A program made the translations under genes and the position numbers. This document shows, piece by piece, positions 1 through 11,110 of a stretch of 64,000 bases of DNA. The stretch is from Uranotaenia lowii (taxonomy: Eukaryota; Arthropoda; Insecta; Diptera; Culicidae): NCBI RefSeq assembly GCF_029784155.1, contig NC_073691.1:131316714-131380713 (forward strand), read 5' to 3'. The stretch's first letter is position 1. Each line of letters begins with the position of its first letter. The notes under the pieces were generated by a model, which saw only the letters and a list, made by a program, of their open reading frames with translations, ran no database searches and was not told the origin of the DNA.

Positions 1-459
1 GACAGAAAATAAATTTAAAAAAATTGAAAATCCCTGCTGTTTTTTTTCCTCTGGTTTAAGTAATCGTTAATGTATTGCAATTAAAGTACGAACATATAAT
101 CGACAACATGATATCATTTAGGGTCACCGATGGCCCCGAATTTCACTTGTAAATGCCTCTGTTTACATTTCTAGTCCCTTGGAACAGTCCATTTAAAGGC
201 ATTTTGAGTTCATCAAGTTGATGAATCTTGAACAAGTTACAAACCAAAAGTTGCTCGCTGCTACTGCCCAGCCAACATTTAAGAAGGTACATCGTAGGAA
301 CAACAAAATTATTCAAACAAATATACCAGATGAAAAGATTGTATAAAACTTACCAAAATAGAATGTATCTACATAAGTTGAGGCTATATTTCCACAATGA
401 CAAGACTCCAACGATACGGCTTCCCCACAAAAAGCAAAATGAACGATTTTAAGTAATTT

Positions 460-570
460 GAGGAGTAAAACGAGGAAAAAATTCTTTGACCGAGATTTGA
501 ACTCCAGACCTTCGAGTTCACTGTCCGATATCTTACCACGATGCCAACTCATCAGATGATATGACCTACG
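460..570 (-). repeat. tRNA-derived SINE head
   Basis: Read on the minus strand this contains a good RNA polymerase III A box (TGGCATCGTGG) followed about 35 nt later by a B box (GAGTTCAAATCTC), the spacing found in tRNAs. The flanking arms do not pair into a full cloverleaf, so it looks like the tRNA-related head of a SINE rather than a working tRNA. The 3' limit of the SINE toward lower coordinates was not found. Confidence 0.5.
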
Positions 571-1025
571 CTATAGCACTATATTTTCTTTTTACGAACC
601 GGTCAAAGGAGAGATTGATGGACCGCCCATTTATCGTGAATCAGTTAACTCAAATCGTTGATGGCGAATTAGCATATTCCTTTTCATCTTTACAGAAATA
701 TTAAATAATAACCAGCTAGGTTCTCAAGTGACAAAAATATTATAATTTTTGAGCACCACCAAATAAGCTTTAATGACCTTTAAATCATCTTTACAGATCA
801 CGCACTGCAACATGATTTAAACATTGTTTCTCAATTTTCACCATCATAAAATTTTTAGATTTTTCACTTTAATCAATTTTAATCGCATTTTTACTTAAAT
901 TTGTTGACCTGGGGCGAACAGAGCACTATTAATCAGGGCACGATGAGCGTTTTCTGCCGTATAATCTAGCAGCAAATTCAACACGATGAAGTCACCTGAA
1001 TAATAGATCTTCAGCTTGATTTGTG

Positions 1026-1320
1026 CCATCTGTCGATTTGGCCTATTGGTAAGGTGTCGGAGAGGTAATCAGTAGACTCGAGTTCGATTCCTGTTCGAGG
1101 GGATTTTCCGTTCCGTGGCAGCATCGGTTTCCGGCAGTGTCTCTGGACGACAGAAAACAAACGCCCACGCGTCGTTGGACATCGGAGCGGATCAAGGAGG
1201 GCGTTGACTGGGGCGAGCCCCAAGTGAAGTTCCAACCGTTCCGAGGAGCCACCTAAAGCGGAAACGAAGGTGAAACCCGTAATGCTGAGAGGATGCATGT
1301 AAGTCGCTATAATAAACGTT
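1026..1320 (+). repeat. tRNA-derived SINE, candidate full copy
   Basis: The plus strand has an A-box-like TGGCCTATTGGTAAGG and a B box GAGTTCGATTCC about 45 nt downstream, followed by a GC-richer body of about 200 nt that differs sharply from the AT-rich surroundings. This is the usual layout of an insect tRNA-derived SINE. No poly(A) tail or target duplication was found, so both ends are approximate. Open frames on the minus strand here are incidental. Confidence 0.5.
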
Positions 1321-1388
1321 GCACAATCTATGGTTGCGAAAATTTTTGATTTATTTTTGGCATCGGCCACGATCCGACCTTCATAATA

Positions 1389-1515
1389 AAATGTTCCCCA
1401 TTAGCCTTTTTGTGACTTGTCAATCGCGTCCACTCAATATTAAAATTAAAAATAGGGCCTTCTATGGGCATAAAGTTACAAAATGTTCCCCAATAGCCTT
1501 TTGGGACATGTCAAC
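1389..1515. repeat. short direct repeat pair
   Basis: The motif AATGTTCCCCA followed by TAGCCTTTT and a variant of GACTTGTCAA occurs twice, about 88 nt apart. This is a local imperfect tandem duplication of about 40 nt. No coding signal is visible. Confidence 0.5.
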
Positions 1516-1964
1516 AGCATCCGTCATTTCAGGACACGAAATATGAACAAATTGTTTGAAAATTGCTGAAATGTATAATTTTTTTTTAATTTTAACTTAG
1601 AACAACTTAAAGCTAATTCGAAAGGTTTGTTTTTGAAAAGATAAAATTTCTTCACTTCAAAAAGGAAAAATTCAAACTGTATTTATTTATCTCGAATTGA
1701 TCACACATTGAAAGTCAGTTTAAACAATGCATGTATGAAATATCTAGATAAATTCAAGCTACTGTACGACTTAACACTTAAAAGGCAATTTTAATTCATA
1801 TAAACCGATATTATTGGAACGGTTGTTTGATTTAGATGCCGTTCCGTAATGTTGTCAAGTAATAATTTGCATGCGCTTTCGCTGCTGGCCGCTGGTTGCC
1901 CCTGCAGGTATTCTAAGAAAGTTTATAACCACTTCGAATTTCAGTTGCGGGTATAGACACGTCT

Positions 1965-2045
1965 AGGCGTGGGCTCGTTGCAGCGCGTTTGGCCATCATC
2001 TCGGAGGTTCACGGTTCAAATCTGGTATCTTCACCAGAAACTTAA
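1965..2045 (+). repeat. tRNA-like fragment (B box)
   Basis: A clear B box (GGTTCAAATCT) is preceded by GC-rich sequence resembling the 3' half of a tRNA. The A box is weak. It is most likely another SINE head; a degraded tRNA pseudogene is the alternative. Confidence 0.35.
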
Positions 2046-2962
2046 TGCACAAAAAAATTAAGGAGTCTAGTAAGCCCCTGTATTCTTTTCATCAAATGAT
2101 CATTTTTGCGTGTACTTTGGCTTTAGTACTGCAAAACTAACGACAACTTGTAAACATTAGCGAGAGAAAAGAAAGCGGTTTGTTCGGCGGGAAAGTCGTA
2201 GGACGAAAATAAACAATAACAAAACAACAATAAATTCGCGTTAGGTGTGAAGTTGTTATGAGCAGAAGAATCTACTTTTTGTGAAGATTCATCCTAAAAG
2301 TCGTGTCCTGTAATACGTCGTGTGTTAATTGTGTAGTTAAGTTCTTACGTTGGCACAAATCCGCTTGAAAATGAGTGAAAGATAGGAGATTATTAGTATT
2401 CTAAGTGCGCTTCTAGTAATTTGGAGCCTCTTAATTTAGGGCAATATTGCGGATACGCGCTTGTTAAGGAGACACCAAATTAAGCTGTTTAACCTGATGA
2501 GTAGAGGTGAGAATTTCATTGAGAAATGTTAATACGAATCGAGACAGCAGGAAGCAAATAGGAGAAGTTACTAAACGTGAGATTCAAACATTGAATTTTA
2601 GTCCTTTTTATCAAAGTTATGTTTCTATTGTAGGTTTTTAAAACTCGCCGAACTTCGAACGAATAAAGGAGTGTTAAAAATTCGGAAACAATTTTTTTTT
2701 GTTACCCGTGGAACGTAAGTAACAAAACTTACATTAACGGTTTGCAGAATGATCAAAGCCGACTACTGGCGTCGCTGTACCCATCAGAATTATGGGCGGT
2801 GTACGAAAACATTAGAAATTATGTAGGTACCTAGTACCGCTAATCTAATTGAAGGTTGATAAAGTCGGTGAAACGGGATTGTTGAACGTCGGCTAAGGTT
2901 GCAGAAAGTGTTGAGATTCGTCTCATAGAAGTAATCGATGAGATGAATAACAACACACCCAT

Positions 2963-3140
2963 GTTGGTGTTATCATTAACAAACAAATTATTGTAACTAT
3001 GGTTCCCTATGAATCTCTAGGGAACAGACTAGTATAAATAGAACGCAAAGTTAAAAATAAAGTCATTCCAGTTTTAACCTTCAAACAGTTAGTTTATTCT
3101 CTCCTTTCCACTCCGAAAGTGCTCCCTGCTGATGGCTCTC
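2963..3140 (+). repeat. possible solo LTR fragment with TATA box and poly(A) signal
   Basis: A TATAAATA box at 3033-3040 is followed only about 16 nt later by AATAAA (3056-3061), a spacing typical of LTRs and unusual for host genes. Just upstream is a hairpin, GTTCCCT pairing with AGGGAAC, at 3002-3024. The segment starts near a TGTTGG motif. I could not find matching TG/CA ends with a target duplication, so a host promoter or the 3' end of a short gene remains possible. Confidence 0.3.
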
Positions 3141-3300
3141 TACAAGTCACATTCGTACCAAGAATCGTAATGGCAGATTGCCACTATAGCCTTAGGGATT
3201 AAACGAATATCATACTACATAGTGAGCTTCGGACGCAACAGTCCGCAACAAATCCATAAATATTTTGCTGTTTTTTTTTATTTTATACTAGACAACTTAC

Positions 3301-6239
3301 CTTTTTAAATTCAAACAAATTGTCGCTACTGAAAATTGGCTCGGGCGCGTTTCCAATCCGAACCCTTCCGACAGGATCGTCGTCCCGGTCGTCGACCAGC
3401 TGGCTATCGTTTAGGTTGTTCTGCTCTCGACGATTGGTTTCCTGTTCGTCCGAATCCTGCCCCTGCTCCTCTAATTCCTGCTGATCGCGGTGGTCCGGTT
3501 CGATGACCTGTATCCCTAGGTCGTCGTCTGTTTGAAGCTTTTCAACGGAACCAATCGTATCGGTTTCTTCGGTTGCTCTGTCAGCCGGGGTGGGCTGCCC
3601 AAAGAAGTTGAAAATTGGTACTTGCGAAATAGTTTGCCCCGTGGTGGCTGACGGTGGTTGCTGGTTGGGCTTTACCGAAGATGGAACTCCGCTGTTGAAG
3701 AAACTCGATGCGTCGATTGTGGTTCTTGGCGCTGTCGAAGATATGTCGCTCAACTGGAGATTGCAAAAATTGGCGTTGAGATCGTTTCTAATCTCAGACT
3801 TTTGTTGAGGAACGGTATCACTGAAGAAGTTTGTTACCGAGGGTAAAGAATTGTAGTTGATGTCCTGCTGAGAGGTCGATGAGTATAAGATCGGTGTTGT
3901 TGATTGTTGAAAAACGGAAGATAAATTGGCGTTGATATCTTGCGATGCTGGTGCAGCTGGCTGATGCGTAGAAATTGTGCTTGGATTGTACAATGTCAAC
4001 GGATTATTGGACGAAGGATGAGGATGCGGTTGCTGCTGTTGAGATATTGGATTGAAGAAAGTTTGTTGTGCCGGAATGAGGTTCGGTTCCGTTAGAGGAG
4101 CGGTTTGTGGCAAAGTGTTGAGAGTGGACGAAGGTTGGGTCGTAGCCAAACTTGGCGGAACTGTGTATGCACTTCTTCTAGTTTTCTGTAGGTTATAGGT
4201 TTTTGAAATTCCAGAGGGTGGAATATTTAGCGGTGGAGCAACGGTTGTTGGTTGCTGCAATATTTGAGCAGGGTTGAAGAAATTTACAGATGATTGAGGT
4301 TTTGTTTGTATGACAGGATTAACGGGATTGAAAAAGTTTACAGGCACTGCGGGTTGCGAAGTTGTTTGTGAAGCTAACGAATCCGTAGGATATTGTTTAT
4401 TTCCTATAAATTCCTGATCCGAGAAAGACGTAGCTTCCTGTGGAAATTGATCAGGTTTGTCAAAAACAACCGTGCTGGGTAACACTGTCTGTGTTAGCAG
4501 GTTTGTTTCTTGTACATTATTTGCAACATAAGGTCTTTCTGGTGGCTGATTTGTTGCAAAGTTGGCAGGGTTGAAGAAATTAACTGATTCCTGTCGTAGC
4601 GGCAAAGGTTCACTCAACGGAACTGTAGGTTCGGGGTTAAAAATACTCAAAGGTATTGTTCGTGTCGTTGCTTCACTGAATAGCGCCGGTTCGCTAAGAT
4701 TTGAATTGGGTCTCGGTGGCGGGGATAGAACGTTTTCGCTCGATTTCGATCGACTTTCTAGGATAGTTTTTGTCTCTTGTTGTGACGACCCAACAGATTG
4801 TTCAAAGGAAGCAAACGGATTAACCTTTCGACTAAGTGATTCACTCAGTGATGATGGTGGTCGTGAATTAGTGATTGCAGTGTCAGTTGTTGAAGGCCTA
4901 TCGCTAGTCGACTGGGGTGTTAGGATGGCCTGGTTCTGAACTGATTGTAATTGAATTGGAGTTGGGTTAAAAACTGAAATCGGTTGGTGCTGTACTGACT
5001 CGCCAGGATTGACCGCAGAACCAACCGATGGAAAGGCAGGTGGAACTGCCTTCGGTGGCTCTTGGTTGGGTAGATAGGTTGGTATAGTGCTATTACCCGT
5101 TGAGGTCGTTCGATTTTTATACAGCCCCACACCTCGACTTATTCTGTTTGAACTGTATGGATTCTTCGGAGGTTGAGTCTGAGGAAGATGAGCTACGTTC
5201 GGTATTTGAGCAGGTGTGAAAAATTGTGGCGGTGGCAAACTACTTTCAGGTTGCAAGGGAGCTTCTCGTACAAATGATTCTTGTGGCGGAGGTAAGGAAG
5301 TTTCGGGTTCAAGCAAGCGATTGAAACAATCGGTTGGTGCAGGTATCGTCGCAGATTGTTGGTTGAAATAATCTGTCGGATGAGGAACAACCTCTGGTGG
5401 TTTACTTTGCTGCTCAGAGTTGTTCGTAAATACAGGTTTAGGGATTTTCTCTAGCAGGCTCGGTATCTTCTCGAAGAATGAAAAACCTATCTTCGGTGTC
5501 GAGTTTTGTTGTGCTGATGCGACATGTAATGGCTCCGATACCGGAGGAAACGCACCTAAGTCTTGGTTGTTGTTGTTGTTATTGAGAGCCGGAGCTACCA
5601 CTAGAGATGGTGGTCCAGCCGAACTCAAACCAGGAATGTGAGCGTACGCTTTCTTCTTATTTCCTCCGAGTCGGTAACTATTGATTCCTTCTGCAGTTGG
5701 TGGTGCAGTTCCCGGGTTTTGCTGGGCTGACCCAACAGTTTGCGGGTTGAAAAACGTGGGCGGCGGAGGAAGTGGCTGCTGAGTTAACTCCTCTGGCTGT
5801 ACTGCTCCTAAACTATACGGCTGTGGGTAAAAATTCTGCGACTGCGGCTGCGGATATTCGGGAGGAGAAACACTAGTGGATGCTGGTTGTACGCCTCCCG
5901 GATTCGAAGATTGTTGAACTCCCGGCGATGTCCCTCGTATCACTCTACTGAAGGTAGAAAACACCGTTGACGCAACGTTCGGTAGTTGTGCAGCAAATTG
6001 GGCAGTTATGTTGGATGTTTGCTGAAGATACGAAGAATTTTGTTCACTACTTCGAGATTCTGTATCTTCGAGATCCAACAGAGGGTTATACTCAACTGGA
6101 GCAGGTTGACTGGCACTGTTCAGTGATTCGGCATTCGAATGCAGATCGATTTCACTGAAGCTATCGGGATCTTGAAGTTCCGCTGGAACAGAGGCTCCCG
6201 TGGGACCAAGCGCGCTAAATATGGCTGGTGTTCTGATAT
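3301..6239 (-). CDS. large internal coding exon of a disordered P/Q/S/N-rich protein
   Basis: This is one internal exon of a host gene. On the minus strand it begins after a pyrimidine-rich acceptor ending TTTGCAG and ends at a perfect donor, AAG|GTAAGT. Its 2939 nt are open throughout: a split first codon (G|AT, phase 1) plus 979 codons ending in phase 0 at FEFKK. The product is low-complexity and rich in P, Q, S, N and T, with no membrane segment or folded domain that I recognise. FFNP occurs at least five times, often as VNFFNP, with variants such as FFTP, FFNS, VFNP and YFNQ, suggesting a repeated short binding motif. Basic-aromatic patches (for example LGGNKKKAYAHIPGL) recur. The last 100 residues are acidic (DDD, DRDDDP). 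Poly-P/Q adaptors of COPII sites, such as the N-terminal regions of Sec16 or Sec23-interacting proteins, look similar, but that is only a guess. No start codon lies in this exon, so upstream and downstream exons must exist. Confidence 0.8.
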
Positions 6240-8363
6240 CTGCAAAGAGAAAATATTTTGAATTAAGTTTTTTGTGAAGTTAAATGCTTTTAAAACGATG
6301 AGGTGGCATTACATCATCAAAATCATTGTCAACATTTTCAACTCTCCAACAGAAAACGTATTGCTGACTTGATATCAAAAACAATTAAAGAATATTTGAA
6401 AACCTCAAGTTTACCAGTCATGTCTATTTTCACGTATGGTTTTTGATATAGCTGGAATAGAACAGTTTTGGCAGATGATGTCCATCTGCCGTTTTAAGAA
6501 TCAAGTAAGATACACGGTTTTTCGTATAGTTAAACTTTATTCAATCAGCAGAAGTTCAGTTTTGATAAAATTACGTTCAATGGGATGTAGAACATGTTGT
6601 TTACAAATGCTGAGGAGATGAGCTTGGTAGATGCAAAACAAGAAAATTTATCATGTAACTAAGTTGTTCTGAACTGCTGGTGTCTTTATGGGTTAAGTAG
6701 GGGCGGTAGATTTTCGCTTAGAATTTTCAGATTTTTTTTTACAAAATTTGTTTTTTCTTGATTGAATGTTTTACTTTATTGCTCGAAAAGCCCTAAACTT
6801 TGGAGAAAAAAGCGTAATAAGGCTTCTTTTAATGATGATAATCCGATTTCCGATTTTTTCGAAAATATATACTTATTCCAGAACAAATAAATACTTTCTC
6901 TACTTTTTATTACCGGAATGCTAAAACAAATAAATTGTAATGGATGATGGAAAGGAAATTGAAAAAAAAAAATGTGTTATACATAAAGTTCACATGAAGC
7001 CGTCCCCACTAACCCGAGGTAGAATTTGGCGACAAAATTTTAGTGTTTTGTAAAAAAAATCTACATTTCCAATCGCCGTTTTGTTTAATTCGTTTTCCGT
7101 TTAATTCTGAAATTTGTTTAAACAGTCACGATCGGGATGAGTGACAGTCATTCCTCATCATACGAGTTGTACCTTAACATTGAGTAACCAACAATGAACG
7201 GGTTCGTCGCTTGAATTTATGTCTCCTTCCGATCAGTAGAAGTCTCTTGCAATATTAACCAGAAGTAAAAACTTAACATAAATTTTGATATTTTTTCAAT
7301 TATCTTCACGATTTGGGTTCTAAAAACAAGTCCGTCCATACAAACGGAGCTGAAATTGCAATGGTATCAAACTTAACTAAACCGAATTTTCGCAGAACAG
7401 CCAAAGATGTAGGTACACAACGCATACAGATCCCAAGGAACAGACGAAAATTCAATCGAATTCAAATCGAAAAATCGCATTAACATATTATCTGCATACC
7501 AGTATAATGATATCATTTTTCACGAATCGACTGCTTCCATTGGTTCGATTTTTCGAAAGTAATACTTCCAATTTTATGAGCAGCCTTTTCCGAAAGTGTA
7601 CAAAGCAAAATTGGGCAAACCCAACATTATGAGTCTTGTCTTGCGTTTTGTCTTCCAGTCACAGCACAGCCCGTGCCCCAGCTTGAATACATGCGATTGC
7701 TCTTGGACCTTTCCCAAAGCAAGAAAAGAATACAGGCTTTCGTATACGGTGTCGATTTACAACCTCTGGAACAACAGACCTCGGAAAGCAGATAAGAACA
7801 GCAGCGGGCACAGCATCCTCAATTCTCATATACGAAAGGAGCAACGGGGGAGAACGACAAGTTATTGAAAAATAACCCGCGTTCCGAAAATTTATTTGTG
7901 CACGTGTTCCAAACATCAGCTACCGAATTTAGCATTCCTGTTGCTGCCTTTATTGGCTCATCTCACATGCAGAGCAAAACAAAACCCGAGAAACGCAAAA
8001 TATATGCCCCTCTGTAATAATTTGCTCCTCAAGACGAAGCCCCCTTAGGCAGCTCGAGTGTGCCAAAAATTGCACCTCTGCCTCGGCTCCCCAAAGTCCC
8101 CCTCCACCCCCCCTGTACGCAGCAAGGAAATATGCTAATGGTCAGCACTGTTTTCGGAGAACGATGCAGCCAACAGAGACGTATCTAGGAATGCAAGAGA
8201 GAATGCGAAACGTTGTTTTTCGGTATTTTTACAGTGTTGTCTTTTTCAGTTTTCTGTTTATTTTATATGATAAATAAAACTTTATATGTTACTTGATATA
8301 AATCAACTTCGATGCCATTCTATAATATTCCGTATGTAATAAACGCTTCTCTCTCGCTTTTAA
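6240..8363. other. intron or intergenic DNA, no recognised gene
   Basis: This lies upstream of the long minus-strand exon, so part is probably its intron. It is AT-rich to about 7560, then has a GC-richer stretch (7600-8180) without a convincing long frame. I saw no second exon or RNA gene. The GC-richer part could hold regulatory sequence. Confidence 0.4.
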
Positions 8364-9110
8364 GGGGGGGCGGGGGGGGGGGGGGGGTGGTAGGGTCTAA
8401 CACTTTCAAAAAATCGATTTTTTTATTTTTTTATTTTCTTATTGTAAAACATTTCAAGAATGTTGTGTCAAATTTTCAAGTCAATCGAAGCAAAACTATA
8501 GAAATTATAGGCCTTTATCTCCTCCTATCTAATACTGCAAGAAAGCAAGAGCAGAAACTTCAAACGCGTTTTTCTCGAAAGCACATTTTTAAAGTCCGTG
8601 GACATCGTCATTTGAAAACTACTTATCCGATTCTTTTCAAATTTGGAACATATTTTCTACATCTAAAATACCAGACCCCAACGTTTTTCTTTTTTTTTTT
8701 TTTTACTTTGGGGAGATTTTACAGGTGAAAAATGGCGGATTTTTTCGTGAAAAATCGAAGTTTTTACTTCAAACAGCCACAAAAATTTCATAAAAAAATT
8801 TTTAAGTTAAATAAAAACGTTGGGGTCCAGAAAAAGAACTATTAAAAATATTTTGCTCAGATTTTTTGACTTCAGATGATTCTGTGCTGAGATACAGTTT
8901 CCACCGCAAATCCTGTTTTCTAAAAGGCATCCTCGAAAGTGCTCCGTCACCGGCTCATTTTTCAATATTTTTCTACGAAAAAATGACTAAATGTTCTTTT
9001 AACAATGCTTTGTATAATGCAAAAAATTTGAATACATTTGTTTGAACGATAGCTCTAGAAAAATATCGTGAAAATGGTGTTTTTTTTATACCCGTTAGAC
9101 CCTACCCCCC
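8364..9110. mobile_element. TTAA-flanked MITE, copy A
   Basis: This is nearly identical to 40813-41542. It starts right after TTAA with a long G tract and TAGGGTCTAAC, and ends with the inverse GTTAGACCCTACCCCCC. The right-hand TTAA is missing because the element runs directly into the degraded left end of an ITmD37E transposon. TTAA targets are typical of piggyBac-like elements, but no transposase is present. The open frame across 8312-8728 is a by-product of the repeat. Confidence 0.75.
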
Positions 9111-9252
9111 GGTCTTGATACGGTCAATATCAACTTGACGTATTCCTTTCAATTTTGCATTTAAAAAACCTGAACACCCCTCATTTTGAAGGTGTGTGTT
9201 TGTAGAATGTTGCTCCTATTTTGATTTTGGAGTTCACTCTTCAGTTGTCAAA

Positions 9253-10118
9253 ATGCTGTCCAAGGAAGAAGAGCAGCGTATCAAAATTTTGCTCGCGCAT
9301 CGCGAAAATCCGAGCTACTCGCACGCAAAGCTGGCAAAATCGCTAAAAGTTGCCAAATCAACCGTTACAAATGTAATTAAAGTGTTTGGGGAACGTTTGT
9401 CGACAGCCAGGAAGTCTGAATCGGGGGGAAATCGAAAACCGGAAGCCGCTGAGACGACAAAGAGAGTTGCCGGTAGTTTCAAGCGAAACCCTAAACTCTC
9501 TCTCCTAAATGCCGCAAATTAGCTGGGTGTATCGTCTACAACCGTGCATCGATCCAAAAAACGAGCCGAACTATCGACTTACAAGAAGGTAGTGACTCCA
9601 AATAGCGATGATAAACAAAATACGACGGCCAAAGCGCGATCCCGGAGGCTTTACACGATGATGCTGACGAAGTTTGACTGCGTGGTAATGGACGACGAAA
9701 CCTACGTCAAAGCCGACTACAAGCAGCTCCTGGGACAAGAGTTTTATACGGCAAAAGGAAGGGGAAAGGTAGCAGATATTTTCAAGCACATGAAACTGTC
9801 AAAGTCTGTCAACCAAGAAATTTACGTGAAGAGTTTTTGAACAAACGTCTGTTACTTTCCTGAAGAAACACGGTTGTTTCGTACTGTTTTGGCCGGATTT
9901 GGCATCTAGTGGAGTGGTACGCCGCCAACAACGTGCAGGTGGTTCCCAAGGACAAGAACCCTCCCAACACGCCAGAGCTCCACCCAATTGAGAAATACTG
10001 GGCTTTTGTCAAGCGGAACCTAAAGAAGAAAAAAAAATTGCTAAGGACGAGCAGCAGTTCAAGGCAAACTGGCTTTCTGCGGCGAAGAAGGTGGACAAGG
10101 TGGCTGTACAAAATCTGA
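9253..10118 (+). pseudogene. ITmD37E transposase pseudogene, copy 1
   Basis: This encoded the transposase of the surrounding element. The N-terminal part starts at an ATG (MLSKEEEQRIKILLAHR) and has a helix-turn-helix-like stretch (SHAKLAKSLKVAKSTVTNVI) expected to bind the element ends. A stop interrupts it after NAAN, and the frame continues as LGVSSTTVHRSKKRAEL. The first catalytic aspartate block VVMDDETYVKADYKQL is present. Compared with copy 2 it lacks about 25 residues after KHMKLSK and the second-aspartate block around LASCHYGKRA. The glutamate block PNTPELHPIEKYWA is retained in another frame. It cannot make an active enzyme. Confidence 0.85.
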
Positions 10119-10133
10119 TAGCAGGGGTTAAGC

Positions 10134-10627
10134 TAAGCTTGCCAGATTGCCCGGTTTTATCCGGGTTTGCCCGGATATTTGATGCAAAATTTCGATTAAG
10201 TCCGGTCCGGCCCGGTTTCCCGGATATCGTGAAAAAAGTCTAGATATTGCCCGGATTTTTTAACAATTTTCACAAAGAAATCCAAAAAAATCAAAGTTTT
10301 TGAGTAAGTTTCAGCCAAATCGATTAATGGTATGGAAATTTTCAACGGTTGTTTCAAATAATTTCGTTGATTTACTTTTATAAACCTTTAAATATTCAAG
10401 CGTTCCAAAAAGTTCTTGGAAATCTGCAATTACATTAATAAAATATTAATTTCAATTTTTTTTTGCATTTTTCCTTTGCTTTTATGTACAATTACACCTA
10501 AATTTTGCCCGGTTTTTGGATTTGAAAAATTGAAATTCATGCCAGGTTGGATTTTGCCAGGTTTTTTTGAAAAAATGCCCGGAATTGCTAGGCCCGGATG
10601 GGGGTGGAAAAAATTCTGGCAACCTTA
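10134..10627. mobile_element. hAT-like MITE (Buster-type target), copy 1
   Basis: The ends are TAAGCTTGCCAGA and the inverse TTCTGGCAACCTTA. It is flanked by a perfect 8-bp duplication, GGTTAAGC, at 10126-10133 and 10628-10635, and it interrupts the ITmD37E 3' region, whose uninterrupted form is visible in the copy at 30250. The duplication fits the nnnTAnnn pattern reported for Buster-type hAT elements. The interior is unusual in repeating GCCCGG many times. No coding capacity. Confidence 0.8.
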
Positions 10628-10815
10628 GGTTAAGCGTGGGCCTTACGCAATGGGGGCAATTTGGATTTGGAAAAGCGGAAGCCCAACTTAATATTTTTCC
10701 TGAATTTTATACTAATTTAACTTGAAAAAGAAATTTAATTTGATTTTTTAAATAAACGATTTCATCGATTTACACGCGTTTTCCCATGACCAAGTTTTGA
10801 CCGTATCACCCTTTA

Positions 10816-11110
10816 CAACCATAAAATTGTCATGTAAAAAGTAATATCAACACACCATAAAGTTCTTTTTCAGTCAAATACATGCATCATGATTCGCTTA
10901 ACAAGGAACAGTGTTATTTTTTTAGAATCAGATGAAAATATCAGAAGTTATTCCAATCATCGGTACACTGTTCAAAATGTGTTAAATGGGGGTGACTGTG
11001 GGTCAAGCAAAGATTATAATGTACACAACTATAAAGTTTTTTCAAACACAGAACAGATTAAAAATGTTATTGTTTACTACAGTGGCATTACATTTTTGTT
11101 TGAAAGGTAC
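10816..11110. repeat. dispersed repeat, copy 1
   Basis: This aligns by eye with 55155-55430. Shared blocks in the same order include ATAAAATTGTCATG, ATATCAACACAC, AAGTTCTTTT, GTGTCAAGCAAAG and GTACACAAC. The copies are diverged, so this is an old family. No coding frame or termini are recognisable. Confidence 0.55.

Larger units (their letters stand above)
9111..10813 (+). mobile_element. ITmD37E-type Tc1/mariner transposon, copy 1 (degraded)
   Basis: The right end (TGACCAAGTTTTGACCG, then TATCACCCTT) matches the inverted ends of the copy at 29646-30427 and is followed by TA. The left end is eroded: TGATACGGTCAATATCAAC lacks about 15 nt of the other copy's terminus, and it abuts the MITE at 8364-9110. 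A hAT-like MITE is inserted at 10134-10627. The element carries a broken transposase. Confidence 0.8.

Noticed and set aside
1011..1370. 119-codon minus-strand frame
   Set aside because: It overlaps a tRNA-derived SINE; nothing in it resembles a known protein.
4562..4939. 125-codon plus-strand frame
   Set aside because: It is antisense to the long exon, whose splice sites and frame are much better supported.
8312..8728. 138-codon frame with poly-G and poly-F
   Set aside because: It lies almost entirely in the TTAA-flanked MITE; the residues come from homopolymer tracts and the matching part of copy B is also non-coding.
9571..10111. Minus-strand frames of 62-100 codons
   Set aside because: They are antisense shadows of the ITmD37E transposase pseudogene.
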